DNA of 64,000 nucleotides from an uncultured Collinsella sp. (GCA_902475245.1 CABRYP010000003.1:62001-126000); one strand, 5' to 3'. Shown: positions 8,354-16,661, counted from the stretch's first letter. The notes: generated by a model from the letters alone, not told the origin. Program-made: numbers and translations.

Positions 8354-9424
8354 ATGTCGCTTGTCCTGGATATCAAAAAGCGCTTTCCGGGGTTTATGCT
8401 CGACATGCAGCTTGAGGCCGGCGAGGAGCGTGTGGCGCTGCTGGGCGCCTCGGGTTGTGGCAAGAGCTGTACACTGCGCTGCATTGCCGGTGTGGAGACC
8501 CCCGACGAGGGGAAGATCGTCGTCAACGGCGTGACCTTTTTTGACTCGGCGGCGGGCATCAACCTGTCGCCCCAGGAGCGCAAGTGTGCCCTGCTGTTCC
8601 AAAACTATCAGCTGTTTCCCAACATGACGGTGGCCGATAACGTGTGCGCTGGCGTTGAGGGTGCAGGCGACGCCGCGGCGCGCAAGCAACTTGCCGAGCG
8701 CTACCTGAGTATCTTTGGACTGGCCGACTTTGCCGACCGCTATCCCGCGCGCCTCTCGGGCGGCCAGCAGCAGCGCGTGGCGCTCGCCCGCATGGTAGCG
8801 GCGCACCCGGGCATCTTTATGTTCGACGAGCCCATGAGTGCGCTCGATGCGTACCTCAAGAGCGCCCTCGAGCAGAACATGCTCGACCTGTTCGATGTAT
8901 GCAACCGCACCGTGCTCTACGTGAGTCACGATATCGACGAGGCGTGCCGTCTGTGCGAGCGCATCTGCGTGATGCGCAACGGGCATGTTGAGGAGATCGG
9001 CTCCATCGAGGACGTGGTTCGCCGTCCGCAGACGCTGGCGGCGCTGCGTCTGACGGGGTGCAAGAACACAAGCCGGGCGCGCAAGATTGGCGACGAAGAA
9101 GTTGAGGCCCTCGACTGGGGCATGACCTTTAACGTGGGTCGCGAGGTTCCCGATGACGTGGCATATCTGGGTATTCGTGCGAGCTACTTCCATGTGGACA
9201 ACCGTGCCGAGCGGGGTCGCAACAGCTACGATTTGCACGTGGCGCGCGTGAGCGATTCGCGTTTTGAGCGCCTGGTGCTGTTGGATGCGCCGCGGGCCGA
9301 TGCGCCCACGCGTCTGCAGTGGAAGGTCAACAAAGTGGGCATGCCTGTCGACGAACTACCGCAAGCAGGCGAGACGCTGCGCATGCATTTTGATGCCAGC
9401 AGGATCCATTTGGTTTGTCGATAG
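8354..9424 (+). CDS. modC: Molybdate ABC transporter ATP-binding protein
   Basis: A 356-residue cytoplasmic ATPase that powers molybdate import. The Walker A motif GASGCGKS near residue 31, signature LSGGQQQR near 135 and Walker B IFMFDEP near 156 with the following SALD are intact. The C-terminal 120 residues fit the regulatory region found in ModC proteins. GGGAGG lies at the end of modB, three bases before the start, so the two are coupled. A weak hairpin terminator follows. Confidence 0.92.
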   Translation: MSLVLDIKKRFPGFMLDMQLEAGEERVALLGASGCGKSCTLRCIAGVETPDEGKIVVNGVTFFDSAAGINLSPQERKCALLFQNYQLFPNMTVADNVCAGVEGAGDAAARKQLAERYLSIFGLADFADRYPARLSGGQQQRVALARMVAAHPGIFMFDEPMSALDAYLKSALEQNMLDLFDVCNRTVLYVSHDIDEACRLCERICVMRNGHVEEIGSIEDVVRRPQTLAALRLTGCKNTSRARKIGDEEVEALDWGMTFNVGREVPDDVAYLGIRASYFHVDNRAERGRNSYDLHVARVSDSRFERLVLLDAPRADAPTRLQWKVNKVGMPVDELPQAGETLRMHFDASRIHLVCR

Positions 9425-9435
9425 CGCCGGGTAAT

Positions 9436-9470
9436 GCCGTCGGGGATATAAGCCTCGTCGGCTTTATCTT
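9436..9470 (+). terminator. Probable terminator after modC
   Basis: Imperfect stem (GCCGTCGGGG with CCTCGTCGGC, 8 of 10 pairs) followed by TTTATCTT. It is weaker than other terminators in the window. Confidence 0.5.
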
Positions 9471-9625
9471 GTCGCACGACGAATGAGGGATGACAAACTC
9501 TTATCAATTAAGATAATTATTTATTAAACGACGGCACACGACGCTGTCGTACGCATGTCGGCGGTGTTCGTCTGGACGACAACCGTTGATATAGTTGACC
9601 TTAACTTGTAAAGGAGGGTGCGCAC

Positions 9626-9694
9626 ATGCCGCAGACGACATATATTCGCCGCGTTGCCGCGCGTGCCCTGTATATGGCTCGGAGCCGCATATGA
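9626..9694 (+). CDS. Candidate 22-residue leader peptide
   Basis: A short reading frame in the 430-base gap before the reductase cluster, encoding the basic peptide MPQTTYIRRVAARALYMARS plus two residues. It is worth listing because it has the strongest ribosome binding site of the region (AAAGGAGGG, seven bases before ATG). Its stop overlaps, as ATGA, the start of a further 56-codon frame (9691-9861) that runs into the start of the next gene. It could be a leader peptide that controls translation of the downstream operon, or chance. No family is recognised. Confidence 0.35.
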   Translation: MPQTTYIRRVAARALYMARSRI

Positions 9695-9833
9695 GCAGGT
9701 ATGTTCACGGCTCCGGGAGAGACGACGCACAACTAAATAACCGTCCGCAAGGCAGGTTCCCTAAAATTCCGGGTTTGAGCACGGCCGGGCAATCGCCGTC
9801 CGTCGTGCATCGATACCGCTGTTATCCGTTTTT

Positions 9834-9850
9834 GGTTCGAGAGGGGAACC
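9834..9850 (+). promoter_or_regulatory. Hairpin holding the ribosome binding site of the reductase gene
   Basis: GGTTC at 9834-9838 pairs with GAACC at 9846-9850, and the Shine-Dalgarno GAGAGGGG lies in its loop and 3' side, four bases before the ATG at 9854. It may limit translation initiation. Confidence 0.4.
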
Positions 9851-9853
9851 GTC

Positions 9854-11137
9854 ATGGCTGAAGAATTCGATTTCCATCCGATGTGGGAGAGCCTCGGCAT
9901 GAATCTTGCCGACCACGACATGCTGCTGGGCGCCGTGGGCCAGATGTACGGCGATATGTTCCTGACGCAGAACAATCGCCCCAAGCCCACGTCCTACCTG
10001 GACTTTGTAGCCACCAACATCCACAGCGGCCGTATTAAGGAGATGCTCGACAAGAAGGAGGCCGGCGAGGCCACCAAGATCGTGGGCTCGTTCTGCGTCT
10101 ACGTGCCCGAGGAGATTGTGCTCGCCTGCGACGGCATTCCCGTGGGCCTGTGCTCGGGTGCCGACTGGGCGACCGACAAGGTCGAGGAGCATCTGCCGCG
10201 CAACACCTGTCCGCTTATCAAGAGCTTTGCCGGCTTTAAGCTGGGCGAGGTCTGCCCCTACATCGAGTCGAGCGACTTGGTAGTCGGCGAGAACACCTGC
10301 GATGGCAAGAAGAAGGCCTACGAGTTCTTTGCCACGCAAAAGAACATGTACGTCATGGATATCCCCAACGTACACGACAAGTCGACGCTCGTGACCTGGA
10401 AGGCCGAGGTCAAGAAGCTCGCCGCCAAGATCGAGGAAGAGTGCGGCGTCACGATTACGCCCGAGCGCCTGAAGGCCGCCATCCACGCCGTAAATGAGAA
10501 GCGCCGTGCCCTGCAGCGCCTCGCTGCCACGCGCGCTGCCGACCCGGCGCCCATCAGCGGTCTCGACAGCCTGCTGACCGTTCAGGCCGCCTTTATGGAC
10601 GACACGCCGCGTCTGACCGGAGCCATTAACGATATGGCGGCTGAGTGCGAGCAGCGTGTCGAGGCCGGCGAGGGCGTGGCGCCCAAGGGGACCAAGCGCA
10701 TCCTGTACACCGGCACGCCCATGGCCGTGCCCAACTGGAAGCTGTTCAACCTCATCGAGAAGGCCGGCGGCGTCGTGGTGGGCGAGGAGTCCTGCACGGG
10801 TTCGCGCTACTACAAGGATCTGGTCGACGAGTCCGGTGAGACGGTCGACGAGATGCTTGATGCCATCGCCGAGCGCTACTTTAAGATCAACTGCGCCGTC
10901 TTTACGCCCAACGACCAGCGTATGAAGGACATTGTCCAGATGGCCAAGGACCTGCATGCCGACGGCATCGTCGACGTGGCCCTGCAGTTCTGCACGCTCT
11001 ACGAGATGGAGTCGTTTGCCGTGGAGAAGGCCGCCGAGGAGGCCGGCATTCCGTTTATGCACATCACGACCGACTACGCCGGCGAGGATGCAGGCCAGCT
11101 ACAAACCAGGATTGAGGCCTTCTTGGAAACCATTTAG
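9854..11137 (+). CDS. Double-cubane-cluster-type reductase (2-hydroxyacyl-CoA dehydratase D family), first paralogue
   Basis: A 427-residue cytoplasmic protein of the HgdB/BcrC-like family. Cysteines conserved with the neighbouring paralogue are at 81, 100, 119, 134, 149, 314, 347 and 380; motifs include TCPLIKS and GENTCDGKKK. As I recall, the TCDGKKK-type protein standing alone with its own ATPase activator is typical of double-cubane-cluster proteins, which carry an [8Fe-9S] cluster and reduce small molecules with ATP-driven electrons. No second dehydratase subunit or CoA-transferase gene is nearby, which argues against 2-hydroxyacyl-CoA dehydration. The true substrate is unknown. The gene heads a same-strand cluster that continues to the activator and selD. 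Confidence 0.8.
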   Translation: MAEEFDFHPMWESLGMNLADHDMLLGAVGQMYGDMFLTQNNRPKPTSYLDFVATNIHSGRIKEMLDKKEAGEATKIVGSFCVYVPEEIVLACDGIPVGLCSGADWATDKVEEHLPRNTCPLIKSFAGFKLGEVCPYIESSDLVVGENTCDGKKKAYEFFATQKNMYVMDIPNVHDKSTLVTWKAEVKKLAAKIEEECGVTITPERLKAAIHAVNEKRRALQRLAATRAADPAPISGLDSLLTVQAAFMDDTPRLTGAINDMAAECEQRVEAGEGVAPKGTKRILYTGTPMAVPNWKLFNLIEKAGGVVVGEESCTGSRYYKDLVDESGETVDEMLDAIAERYFKINCAVFTPNDQRMKDIVQMAKDLHADGIVDVALQFCTLYEMESFAVEKAAEEAGIPFMHITTDYAGEDAGQLQTRIEAFLETI

Positions 11138-11152
11138 GGCTATCCGTCCCGG

Positions 11153-11253
11153 CGGCTTTCCCGGACACCCGATCTTGCCGTTCAAACCGTCGCTTGCTAC
11201 CAAAGTATGCGGCGCTCATCTTTCACGGCAACCTCGGGCACCTGGGAAAGCCG
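11153..11253. repeat. Structured intergenic element family C, copy 1
   Basis: Long imperfect palindrome: outer arms CGGCTTTCCC and complement, then CCCGA opposite TCGGG, then TTGCCG opposite CGGCAA, around a central part containing TCAAACCGTCGCTTGC. It fills the gap between the two reductase genes. A second copy at 12449-12557 keeps the shape with different paired bases. Confidence 0.8.
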
Positions 11254-11290
11254 TTTCCTTGGTTGGTTAAAAGGTTCGTTAAGGAGTTAT

Positions 11291-12454
11291 ATGTCGGAAA
11301 ATATTGAGCAGCCGTTGCCGTCCACGTTTGAGGAGTTCAACGAGCAGCGCAAGGCGGCGTTTATTCGCGTCAAGGATTACAAGCAGGCGGGTAATCGCCT
11401 GGTCGGCTTCCTGTGCAGCTATACGCCACTCGAGATTATCGATGCCGCGGGGGCCGCAAGTGTCGCTCTGTGCGGTACGTCCGATGAGGTGATTCCCGAG
11501 GCCGAGAAGGTGCTGCCGGCAAACCTCTGCCCGCTCATCAAGTCGACCTACGGCTTTGCCTACTCGCAAAAGTGCCCGTTTACGTACTTTAGCGACATGA
11601 TCATCGGTGAGACCACCTGCGACGGCAAGAAGAAGATGTACGAGTTACTCAACGAGCTCAAGCGCACGTACATTCTGCACCTGCCGCAGGGTCGCGATCG
11701 TGCCTATGAGCGCGAGGGCTGGTACGAGGAGTGCCGCCTGCTCAAGGAAGAGCTCGAGAACTTCTACGGTATTACGATCACCGATGACGACCTGCGCGCC
11801 GCTGTCCGTCGTCGCAATCGCTTGCGTGCGGCCCAGCTCGAGATGTTCGCGCTGCAGGCCAACCAGCCGGCGGCCATGAGCGGCGTCGACCTGATGAGCA
11901 CCATGTTCGCCGGTACGTTCAGCTTTGATATCGAGGCCTATACGCAGCAGCTGGAGCAAAAGGTCGCCAAGCTGCGTGAGTCCTACGAGGCTGGCGAGCG
12001 CCCGATTGCGGCGGATGCCAAGCGCATTCTGATCACTGGCTGCCCGGTGGGCGGCGTGATCAACAAGATCGGCCGCACCATCGAGTCCAACGGTGGTGTG
12101 GTCGTGTGCATGGACGACTGCTCGGGCGAGCGCACGGCGGCCATGATGATCGACCCGGATGCTCCCGACATCCTGCTCGCCATCGCCGACCGCTACCTGG
12201 ACATCAACTGCTCGGTCATGACGCCTAACGAAGGCCGCATGGGAAACACGCTGGCTATGTGCGAGAAGTACCATGTCGATGGCGTGGTAGAGAGCGTGCT
12301 GCAGGCCTGCCACACCTTCAACGTTGAGAGCGCGCGCATGCAGGAGGCTGTCGAGGGTGCGGGCATTCCGTACATGAAGATTGAGACCGATTACAGCAAT
12401 GGCGACATGGGTCAGATCGAGACGCGCATCGCCGCCTTCATCGAAACCCTCTAG
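11291..12454 (+). CDS. Double-cubane-cluster-type reductase, second paralogue
   Basis: A 387-residue paralogue of the preceding protein, shorter at the N-terminus by 39 residues. The two align without gaps through the first half: Cys42, 61, 80, 95 and 110 match Cys81, 100, 119, 134 and 149 of the first. Cys277, 307 and 340 match the C-terminal three. The TCDGKKK motif is kept. Overall identity looks moderate, so the duplication is old. AAGGAG lies six bases before the ATG. Both proteins keep a full cysteine set, so each could carry its own cluster, or they could form a heterodimer served by the activator that follows. Substrate unknown. Confidence 0.8.
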   Translation: MSENIEQPLPSTFEEFNEQRKAAFIRVKDYKQAGNRLVGFLCSYTPLEIIDAAGAASVALCGTSDEVIPEAEKVLPANLCPLIKSTYGFAYSQKCPFTYFSDMIIGETTCDGKKKMYELLNELKRTYILHLPQGRDRAYEREGWYEECRLLKEELENFYGITITDDDLRAAVRRRNRLRAAQLEMFALQANQPAAMSGVDLMSTMFAGTFSFDIEAYTQQLEQKVAKLRESYEAGERPIAADAKRILITGCPVGGVINKIGRTIESNGGVVVCMDDCSGERTAAMMIDPDAPDILLAIADRYLDINCSVMTPNEGRMGNTLAMCEKYHVDGVVESVLQACHTFNVESARMQEAVEGAGIPYMKIETDYSNGDMGQIETRIAAFIETL

Positions 12455-12557
12455 CTTCCTCAGACACCGGATCTTGCCCCTCAAACCGTCGCTTGCGTAC
12501 CCAAAGTACGCTGCGCTCCTCTTTCGGGGCAATCTCCGGCACCTGAGAAACCTAGAG
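12449..12557. repeat. Structured intergenic element family C, copy 2
   Basis: Second copy, starting in the last codons of the reductase gene (CTCTAG opposite CTAGAG), then CTCAG/CTGAG, CCGGA/TCCGG, TTGCCCC/GGGGCAA and an inner GCGTAC/GTACGC hairpin. Compared with copy 1, both sides of several pairs have changed together. Confidence 0.8.
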
Positions 12558-12609
12558 CTAAGGCGCCTGAACGCGCCGCTACCTTTGATGTTTAGATTGG
12601 GAGAGAGCC

Positions 12610-13374
12610 ATGATAGGGATCGGGATCGATATCGGGTCTACGGCGGCTAAGACTGCCGTGGTCGACGGGGAGGGTTCGGTGGCGTGGACGTGCGTGCAGC
12701 CAACCGGGTTTTCCTCGGTCGATGCTTCCGAGCGGCTGCGCGAGGCGCTGGCAGCGGCCGGCTACGACGTGACGGCCGACGACGTGCGCGTGGTCGCGAC
12801 CGGCTACGGTCGTGTCGCCGTGCCCTATGCGCACAAGGTCGTGACCGAGATTACCTGCCACGGTACCGGTGCCGTGCGCCTGTTTGGCGATCACGGCACC
12901 GTGATCGACGTGGGCGGTCAGGACACCAAGGTCATTCAGCTTAAAAGTGGCCGAGTGGCCAAGTTTGCCATGAACGACAAGTGCGCCGCCGGCACGGGGC
13001 GCTTTTTGGAGATCATGGCCGACCGCCTAGGTATTTCCCAGCAGCAGATGGCCGATCTGGCACGTTCCGGCGAGCCTACCAAGATTTCCAGCATGTGCAC
13101 GGTGTTTGCCGAAAGCGAGGTCATCAGCCTGATCGGTCGTGGCGAGCCGCGCGAGAACATTGCGCGTGGCGTGATCGACAGCGTGGTCTCGCGCGTGGCG
13201 ACCATGGCCGGGCAGGCCGCGGGCGCCCCGTACTACCTGACCGGTGGCCTGTGCGAGAACGCCTTCGTGGTGGAGCGGTTGGGCGAGCTACTGGGGTCGC
13301 CGGTGACCACCTCGCCCCAGGCTCGCTTTGCCGGAGCGATCGGCGCGGCGATTCGCGCACAGGCGCTCAATTAA
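12610..13374 (+). CDS. ATPase activator of the double-cubane-cluster reductases (BadF/BadG/HgdC family)
   Basis: A 254-residue ASKHA-fold ATPase that should form a homodimer holding one [4Fe-4S] cluster and push electrons into its partner by ATP hydrolysis. The phosphate motif GIDIGSTAAKTAVV is at the N-terminus, a second nucleotide motif IDVGGQDTK is near residue 99, and the cluster ligands are Cys125 (NDKCAAGTGRFLE) and Cys163 (SSMCTVFAESEV). GGGAGAG lies just before the ATG. It lies 155 bases after the second reductase, separated by structured element C2, and directly before selD. Confidence 0.9.
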   Translation: MIGIGIDIGSTAAKTAVVDGEGSVAWTCVQPTGFSSVDASERLREALAAAGYDVTADDVRVVATGYGRVAVPYAHKVVTEITCHGTGAVRLFGDHGTVIDVGGQDTKVIQLKSGRVAKFAMNDKCAAGTGRFLEIMADRLGISQQQMADLARSGEPTKISSMCTVFAESEVISLIGRGEPRENIARGVIDSVVSRVATMAGQAAGAPYYLTGGLCENAFVVERLGELLGSPVTTSPQARFAGAIGAAIRAQALN

Positions 13375-13444
13375 TGCATCCGCCGTCGGCTCGCATTCAT
13401 GCGTATACTGGGAGAAAATGATTGACCGATGAGAGGAGGTATCG

Positions 13445-14494
13445 ATGGCTGACGATCAGATTAAGCTCACGTCTATGACGGCCGCGAGCGGTTGAGCCGC
13501 CAAGCTGGCTCCCGGAGCCCTCGCCCAGGTCCTGGGCGATTTGCCCAATGTGCATAATGACAACTTGCTCGTGGGGTTCGATACCTCCGACGATGCGAGC
13601 GTCTTCAAGGTGGGGGAGAACCTGGGCCTCGTGCAGTCCGTCGACTTCTTCCCACCCATGGTGGACGACCCCTTCCTCTTTGGCCAGATCGCCGCCGCCA
13701 ACTCGCTGTCGGACATCTACGCCATGGGAGGCACTCCCTCGCATGCCATGAACCTGCTCTGCATCCCCAGCTGCCTAGGGGTGGAGGTGGCCGGTCAGAT
13801 CTTGGCGGGCGGCGCCGACAAGTGCGTCGAGGCGGGCTGCACCATCGCGGGCGGCCACACCATCAACGACGATGAGCCCAAGTACGGCCTGTCCGTCTCG
13901 GGTTTTGTGCAGCTCGACCGCATGCTTGCCAACGGTGGGGCGCGCCCGGGTGATGTACTGCTGCTCACCAAGCCGGTGGGCTCGGGCATCATCACCACGG
14001 CCATTAAGGGCGAGCTTATCGAGCAGGACGAGGCCGCAGCCATGTTTGACTCGATGTGCACCCTCAACGAGGCGCCGATTCGTCTGGCCGAGGGGCTCGA
14101 ACTTCACGGCTGCACCGACATTACGGGCTTTGGCCTGATTGGGCATGCGTGCGAGATGGCCGAGGGCTCGGGCGTGCAGATTGAGCTTGCGTCGGGGGCG
14201 GTGCCGCTCTTTGACCAGGTGCTCGACATGGCGCGTCTGGGCATTATCCCCGCTGGCTCCTACCGCAACCAGGACTTCTTTGGCCCGCGCGTGACGGCCG
14301 ACGAGGACCTTGAGCCGGGCATGTTGGATGCGCTGTACGATCCACAGACTTCAGGCGGTTTGCTTATTGCGGCGCCCGCGGCGGATGTGGATGAGCTTGC
14401 GCGCCGTCTGGATGCCGAGGGGCGTATCGCCGCCGTTGTCGGTCGCGTGTGCGAGCCGGTGCCAGGCGGTCCTGCCGTCCACGTTGTCCGTTAA
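13445..14494 (+). CDS. selD: Selenide, water dikinase SelD, itself a selenoprotein (UGA = Sec17)
   Basis: The enzyme makes selenophosphate from selenide and ATP. Standard reading breaks at TGA 13493-13495, but reading it as selenocysteine gives one 349-residue protein starting at ATG 13445 with GAGGAGG five bases upstream. Sec falls at residue 17 followed by AAK, matching the catalytic Cys17/Lys20 position of E. coli SelD. Downstream motifs include VGFDTSDDASVF, NSLSDIYAMGGTP, GGHTIND and TGFGLIGHACEM. Annotation pipelines will probably truncate it to a start at 13541. It sits between the reductase activator and yedF, 25 kb away from selA and selB. Confidence 0.93.
13493..13539 (+). promoter_or_regulatory. 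Candidate selD SECIS element
   Basis: A perfect 8-bp stem, TCGCCCAG at 13521-13528 with CTGGGCGA at 13532-13539, begins 25 bases after the UGA. Its apex contains GGT, the base group usually read by SelB. An alternative hairpin GGCTCC/GGAGCC lies nearer the UGA. Assignment is tentative. Confidence 0.45.
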
Positions 14495-14551
14495 CGACAC
14501 GTTTATTGAGCTCTGTACCGTTCTAAAACGATTAATTCGAAAGGAAATACT

Positions 14552-15178
14552 ATGTCTACCAAGATTGAAGTCAATGCCATGGGCGATGCCTGCCCGCTGC
14601 CCGTCGTCAAGACGCTTAAGGCACTCAAGCAGCTCGATGGCGAGGGCGCCGTGGTGACCTCGGTCGACAACGAGACCGCCGTCAAGAACATCTCCAAGAT
14701 GGCGCAGGAGAAGGGCTGCACGGCCTCGGTCGAGAAAGTTTCTGACGCTGAGTGGCACGTGACCGTGGCGACCTCTGGCGCCGTTGCCGTGGCTGATCCC
14801 GAGCAGGATGGCGCTGCCTTCTGTGATGCCAGCGCCGGCAAGGGCAAGCTCGTCATTTCCGTCTACACCGACTGCATGGGCCGCGGCGACGACGAGCTGG
14901 GCCACAAGCTCATGAAGGCCTTCATCTTTGCCGTGACGCAGCAGGAGGAGCTGCCCGCGACCATGCTGTTCTACAACGGTGGCGCCAAGCTCACCGTCGA
15001 GGGCTCACCGGTGCTCGACGACCTGAAGGGTCTGGCCGAGCAGGGCGTCGAGATCCTTACCTGCGGTACCTGCCTGGACCACTATGGCATTAAAGACCAG
15101 CTTGCGGTGGGCGAGGTCACCAACATGTACGTGATCGTCGAAAAGATGGAGCAGGCCGTGCGCGTCGTGCGCCCGTAG
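14552..15178 (+). CDS. yedF: YedF-like selenium metabolism protein (TusA + DsrE domains)
   Basis: A 208-residue cytoplasmic protein with an N-terminal TusA-like domain carrying the persulfide Cys14 in DACPLPVVKT. A C-terminal DsrE-like domain holds Cys108 (SVYTDCMGRGDDELG) and a CGTC pair at 171-174. This architecture is found next to selD in many selenium-using anaerobes, and the family is annotated as selenium metabolism protein YedF. A role as selenium or sulfur carrier between a desulfurase and SelD is inferred from fold and context. It lies 57 bases after selD in the same direction with a GAAAGGA-type binding site. Confidence 0.85.
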   Translation: MSTKIEVNAMGDACPLPVVKTLKALKQLDGEGAVVTSVDNETAVKNISKMAQEKGCTASVEKVSDAEWHVTVATSGAVAVADPEQDGAAFCDASAGKGKLVISVYTDCMGRGDDELGHKLMKAFIFAVTQQEELPATMLFYNGGAKLTVEGSPVLDDLKGLAEQGVEILTCGTCLDHYGIKDQLAVGEVTNMYVIVEKMEQAVRVVRP

Positions 15179-15197
15179 CGTATTGGTTGGAGTTGCC

Positions 15198-15446
15198 ATG
15201 AGGGAGAAGCGCCCGGCGCTTGTCATCACGTTTCCCACCACGGCGGCCGCCATGGGCTGCGAGTCCCTGTGCATCGAGCGCGGCCTTCCCGGGCGAACGA
15301 TTCCCGTGCCCGGGGAGGTCGCTGCTGGCTGCGGTCTGGCGTGGAAGGCGTTGCCTGCCGATGAGGACCTGCTGCGCGGCGAGCTTGCCGCGGCGGGCGT
15401 CTCCACCGAGGGCTTTACCGTGATCGATATGTGGGAGGTCGTGTGA
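15198..15446 (+). CDS. DUF3343 protein, putative Se/S carrier
   Basis: A protein of 82 residues with FPTTAAAMGCESLC (Cys21, Cys25) and AGCGLAWKALP (Cys45), the conserved features of the DUF3343 family, which as I recall is described as a putative selenium/sulfur carrier. TTGGAG lies five bases before the chosen ATG. The stop overlaps the next start (TGATG), so it is translationally coupled to the desulfurase-like gene. A second DUF3343 protein is encoded at 43021 beside the selA-selB-tRNA-Sec genes, which strengthens a selenium link. Confidence 0.8.
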   Translation: MREKRPALVITFPTTAAAMGCESLCIERGLPGRTIPVPGEVAAGCGLAWKALPADEDLLRGELAAAGVSTEGFTVIDMWEVV

Positions 15447-16585
15447 TGATCTACCTGGATAACGCGGCGACGACCATGCACAAGCCGCAGACGGTCATCG
15501 ATGCCGTGACGCAGGCGATGTGCTCGCTCGGCAATGCCGGGCGCGGCGCCACGTCGGGTGCGCTCGACGCGGCGCGTACCATCCACGGCTGTCGCGCCAA
15601 GCTCGCGCGCCTTTTTGGTTGCCCGAGGGCGGACCATGTGTGCTTTACGCCCAACTCTACGGCGGCGCTCAACACCGCCATCAATGGCGTGGTGCGCCCC
15701 GGCGACCGTGTGGTCACGACGGTGCTCGAGCACAACTCTGTGCTACGTCCGCTTAATCGCTTGGCGACGGAGCAGGGTGTGACAGTTGAGCATGCGGGTT
15801 GCGATGCGAGCGGCGCGCTCGACTACGACGAGCTCGAGCGGCTGGTCACGCCCGGTACGCGTGCCGTGGTGGTGACACATGCCTCTAATGTGACCGGCAA
15901 CGCGGTCGACATTGCGCGCGTGGCGGCCATGGCCCATGCTGCCGGTGCGCTTGTGATCGTCGACGCCTCGCAATCTGCCGGCACGGCCCATATCGATATG
16001 CGGGCCATGGGGCTCGACATGGTGTGCTTTACCGGCCACAAGGGGCTCATGGGACCTCAAGGCACCGGTGGCCTGGCCGTGGCGGAGGGCGTCGACGTGG
16101 CGCCCTGGGCCATGGGCGGCACGGGTGTGCACAGCTTCGATGCACTGCAGCCGCGGGAGTGGCCCACGCGCCTTGAGGCCGGTACGCTCAACGGCCATGG
16201 CATCGCGGGCCTTTCTGCCGGCCTCGACTTTATCGAGGCCCAGGGTGGGGTGGAGACGATTGCAGCTCACGAACGCGCGCTCGCTGATCGCTTCCTTGCC
16301 GGTGTGCGCGAGATTCCGGGGATTAAGCTCTACGGTGCCTTTGACCAGCCGACGCGCTCGGCGATCGTGTCCCTCAACGTGGGCGATATCGACTCTGCCG
16401 AGATCTCGGACGCGCTCATGCAAGGGTGGGGGATTGCGACGCGCCCCGGTGCCCATTGCGCTCCGCTCATGCACCGCGCGCTCGGAACCGAGCGCCAGGG
16501 TGTTGTTCGCTTCTCGTTTGGGTATTTCAACACGGACGAGGAAGCCGACACGGCTATCGATGCTCTGTGCGATTTAGCCTGTTAA
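15446..16585 (+). CDS. Cysteine desulfurase / selenocysteine lyase family aminotransferase (class V)
   Basis: A 379-residue PLP enzyme. MIYLDNAATT is the usual N-terminus of the NifS/SufS superfamily; PLP contacts are visible as EHNS near 95-98 and VDASQSAG at 172-179, and the Schiff-base lysine is Lys199 in CFTGHKGLMGPQG. The mobile catalytic Cys is Cys338 in RPGAHCAPL. It would release sulfur from cysteine, or selenium from selenocysteine, as persulfide or selenide. The tight coupling to DUF3343 and position behind selD and yedF make selenium supply a reasonable inference. A terminator follows 23 bases after the stop. Confidence 0.85.
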   Translation: MIYLDNAATTMHKPQTVIDAVTQAMCSLGNAGRGATSGALDAARTIHGCRAKLARLFGCPRADHVCFTPNSTAALNTAINGVVRPGDRVVTTVLEHNSVLRPLNRLATEQGVTVEHAGCDASGALDYDELERLVTPGTRAVVVTHASNVTGNAVDIARVAAMAHAAGALVIVDASQSAGTAHIDMRAMGLDMVCFTGHKGLMGPQGTGGLAVAEGVDVAPWAMGGTGVHSFDALQPREWPTRLEAGTLNGHGIAGLSAGLDFIEAQGGVETIAAHERALADRFLAGVREIPGIKLYGAFDQPTRSAIVSLNVGDIDSAEISDALMQGWGIATRPGAHCAPLMHRALGTERQGVVRFSFGYFNTDEEADTAIDALCDLAC

Positions 16586-16608
16586 AGCTGCTAGAACGTT
16601 TATACTTG

Positions 16609-16638
16609 CGGGACGGGCCTTTTGCCCGTCCCGTTTTT
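16609..16638 (+). terminator. Intrinsic terminator after the selenium cluster
   Basis: Stem CGGGACGGGC with perfect complement, five-base loop, then five T. It ends the 9.6-16.6 kb cluster only 23 bases before brnQ, so it could also act as a leader structure for brnQ. Confidence 0.85.
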
Positions 16639-16661
16639 GTTTCGACCCGAAAGGTGTGCCT

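Noticed and set aside
13493..13540. Apparent nonsense mutation or late start in selD
   Set aside because: TGA lies at the known catalytic position (residue 17) with Lys20 and a good ribosome binding site upstream, so selenocysteine is the better reading.
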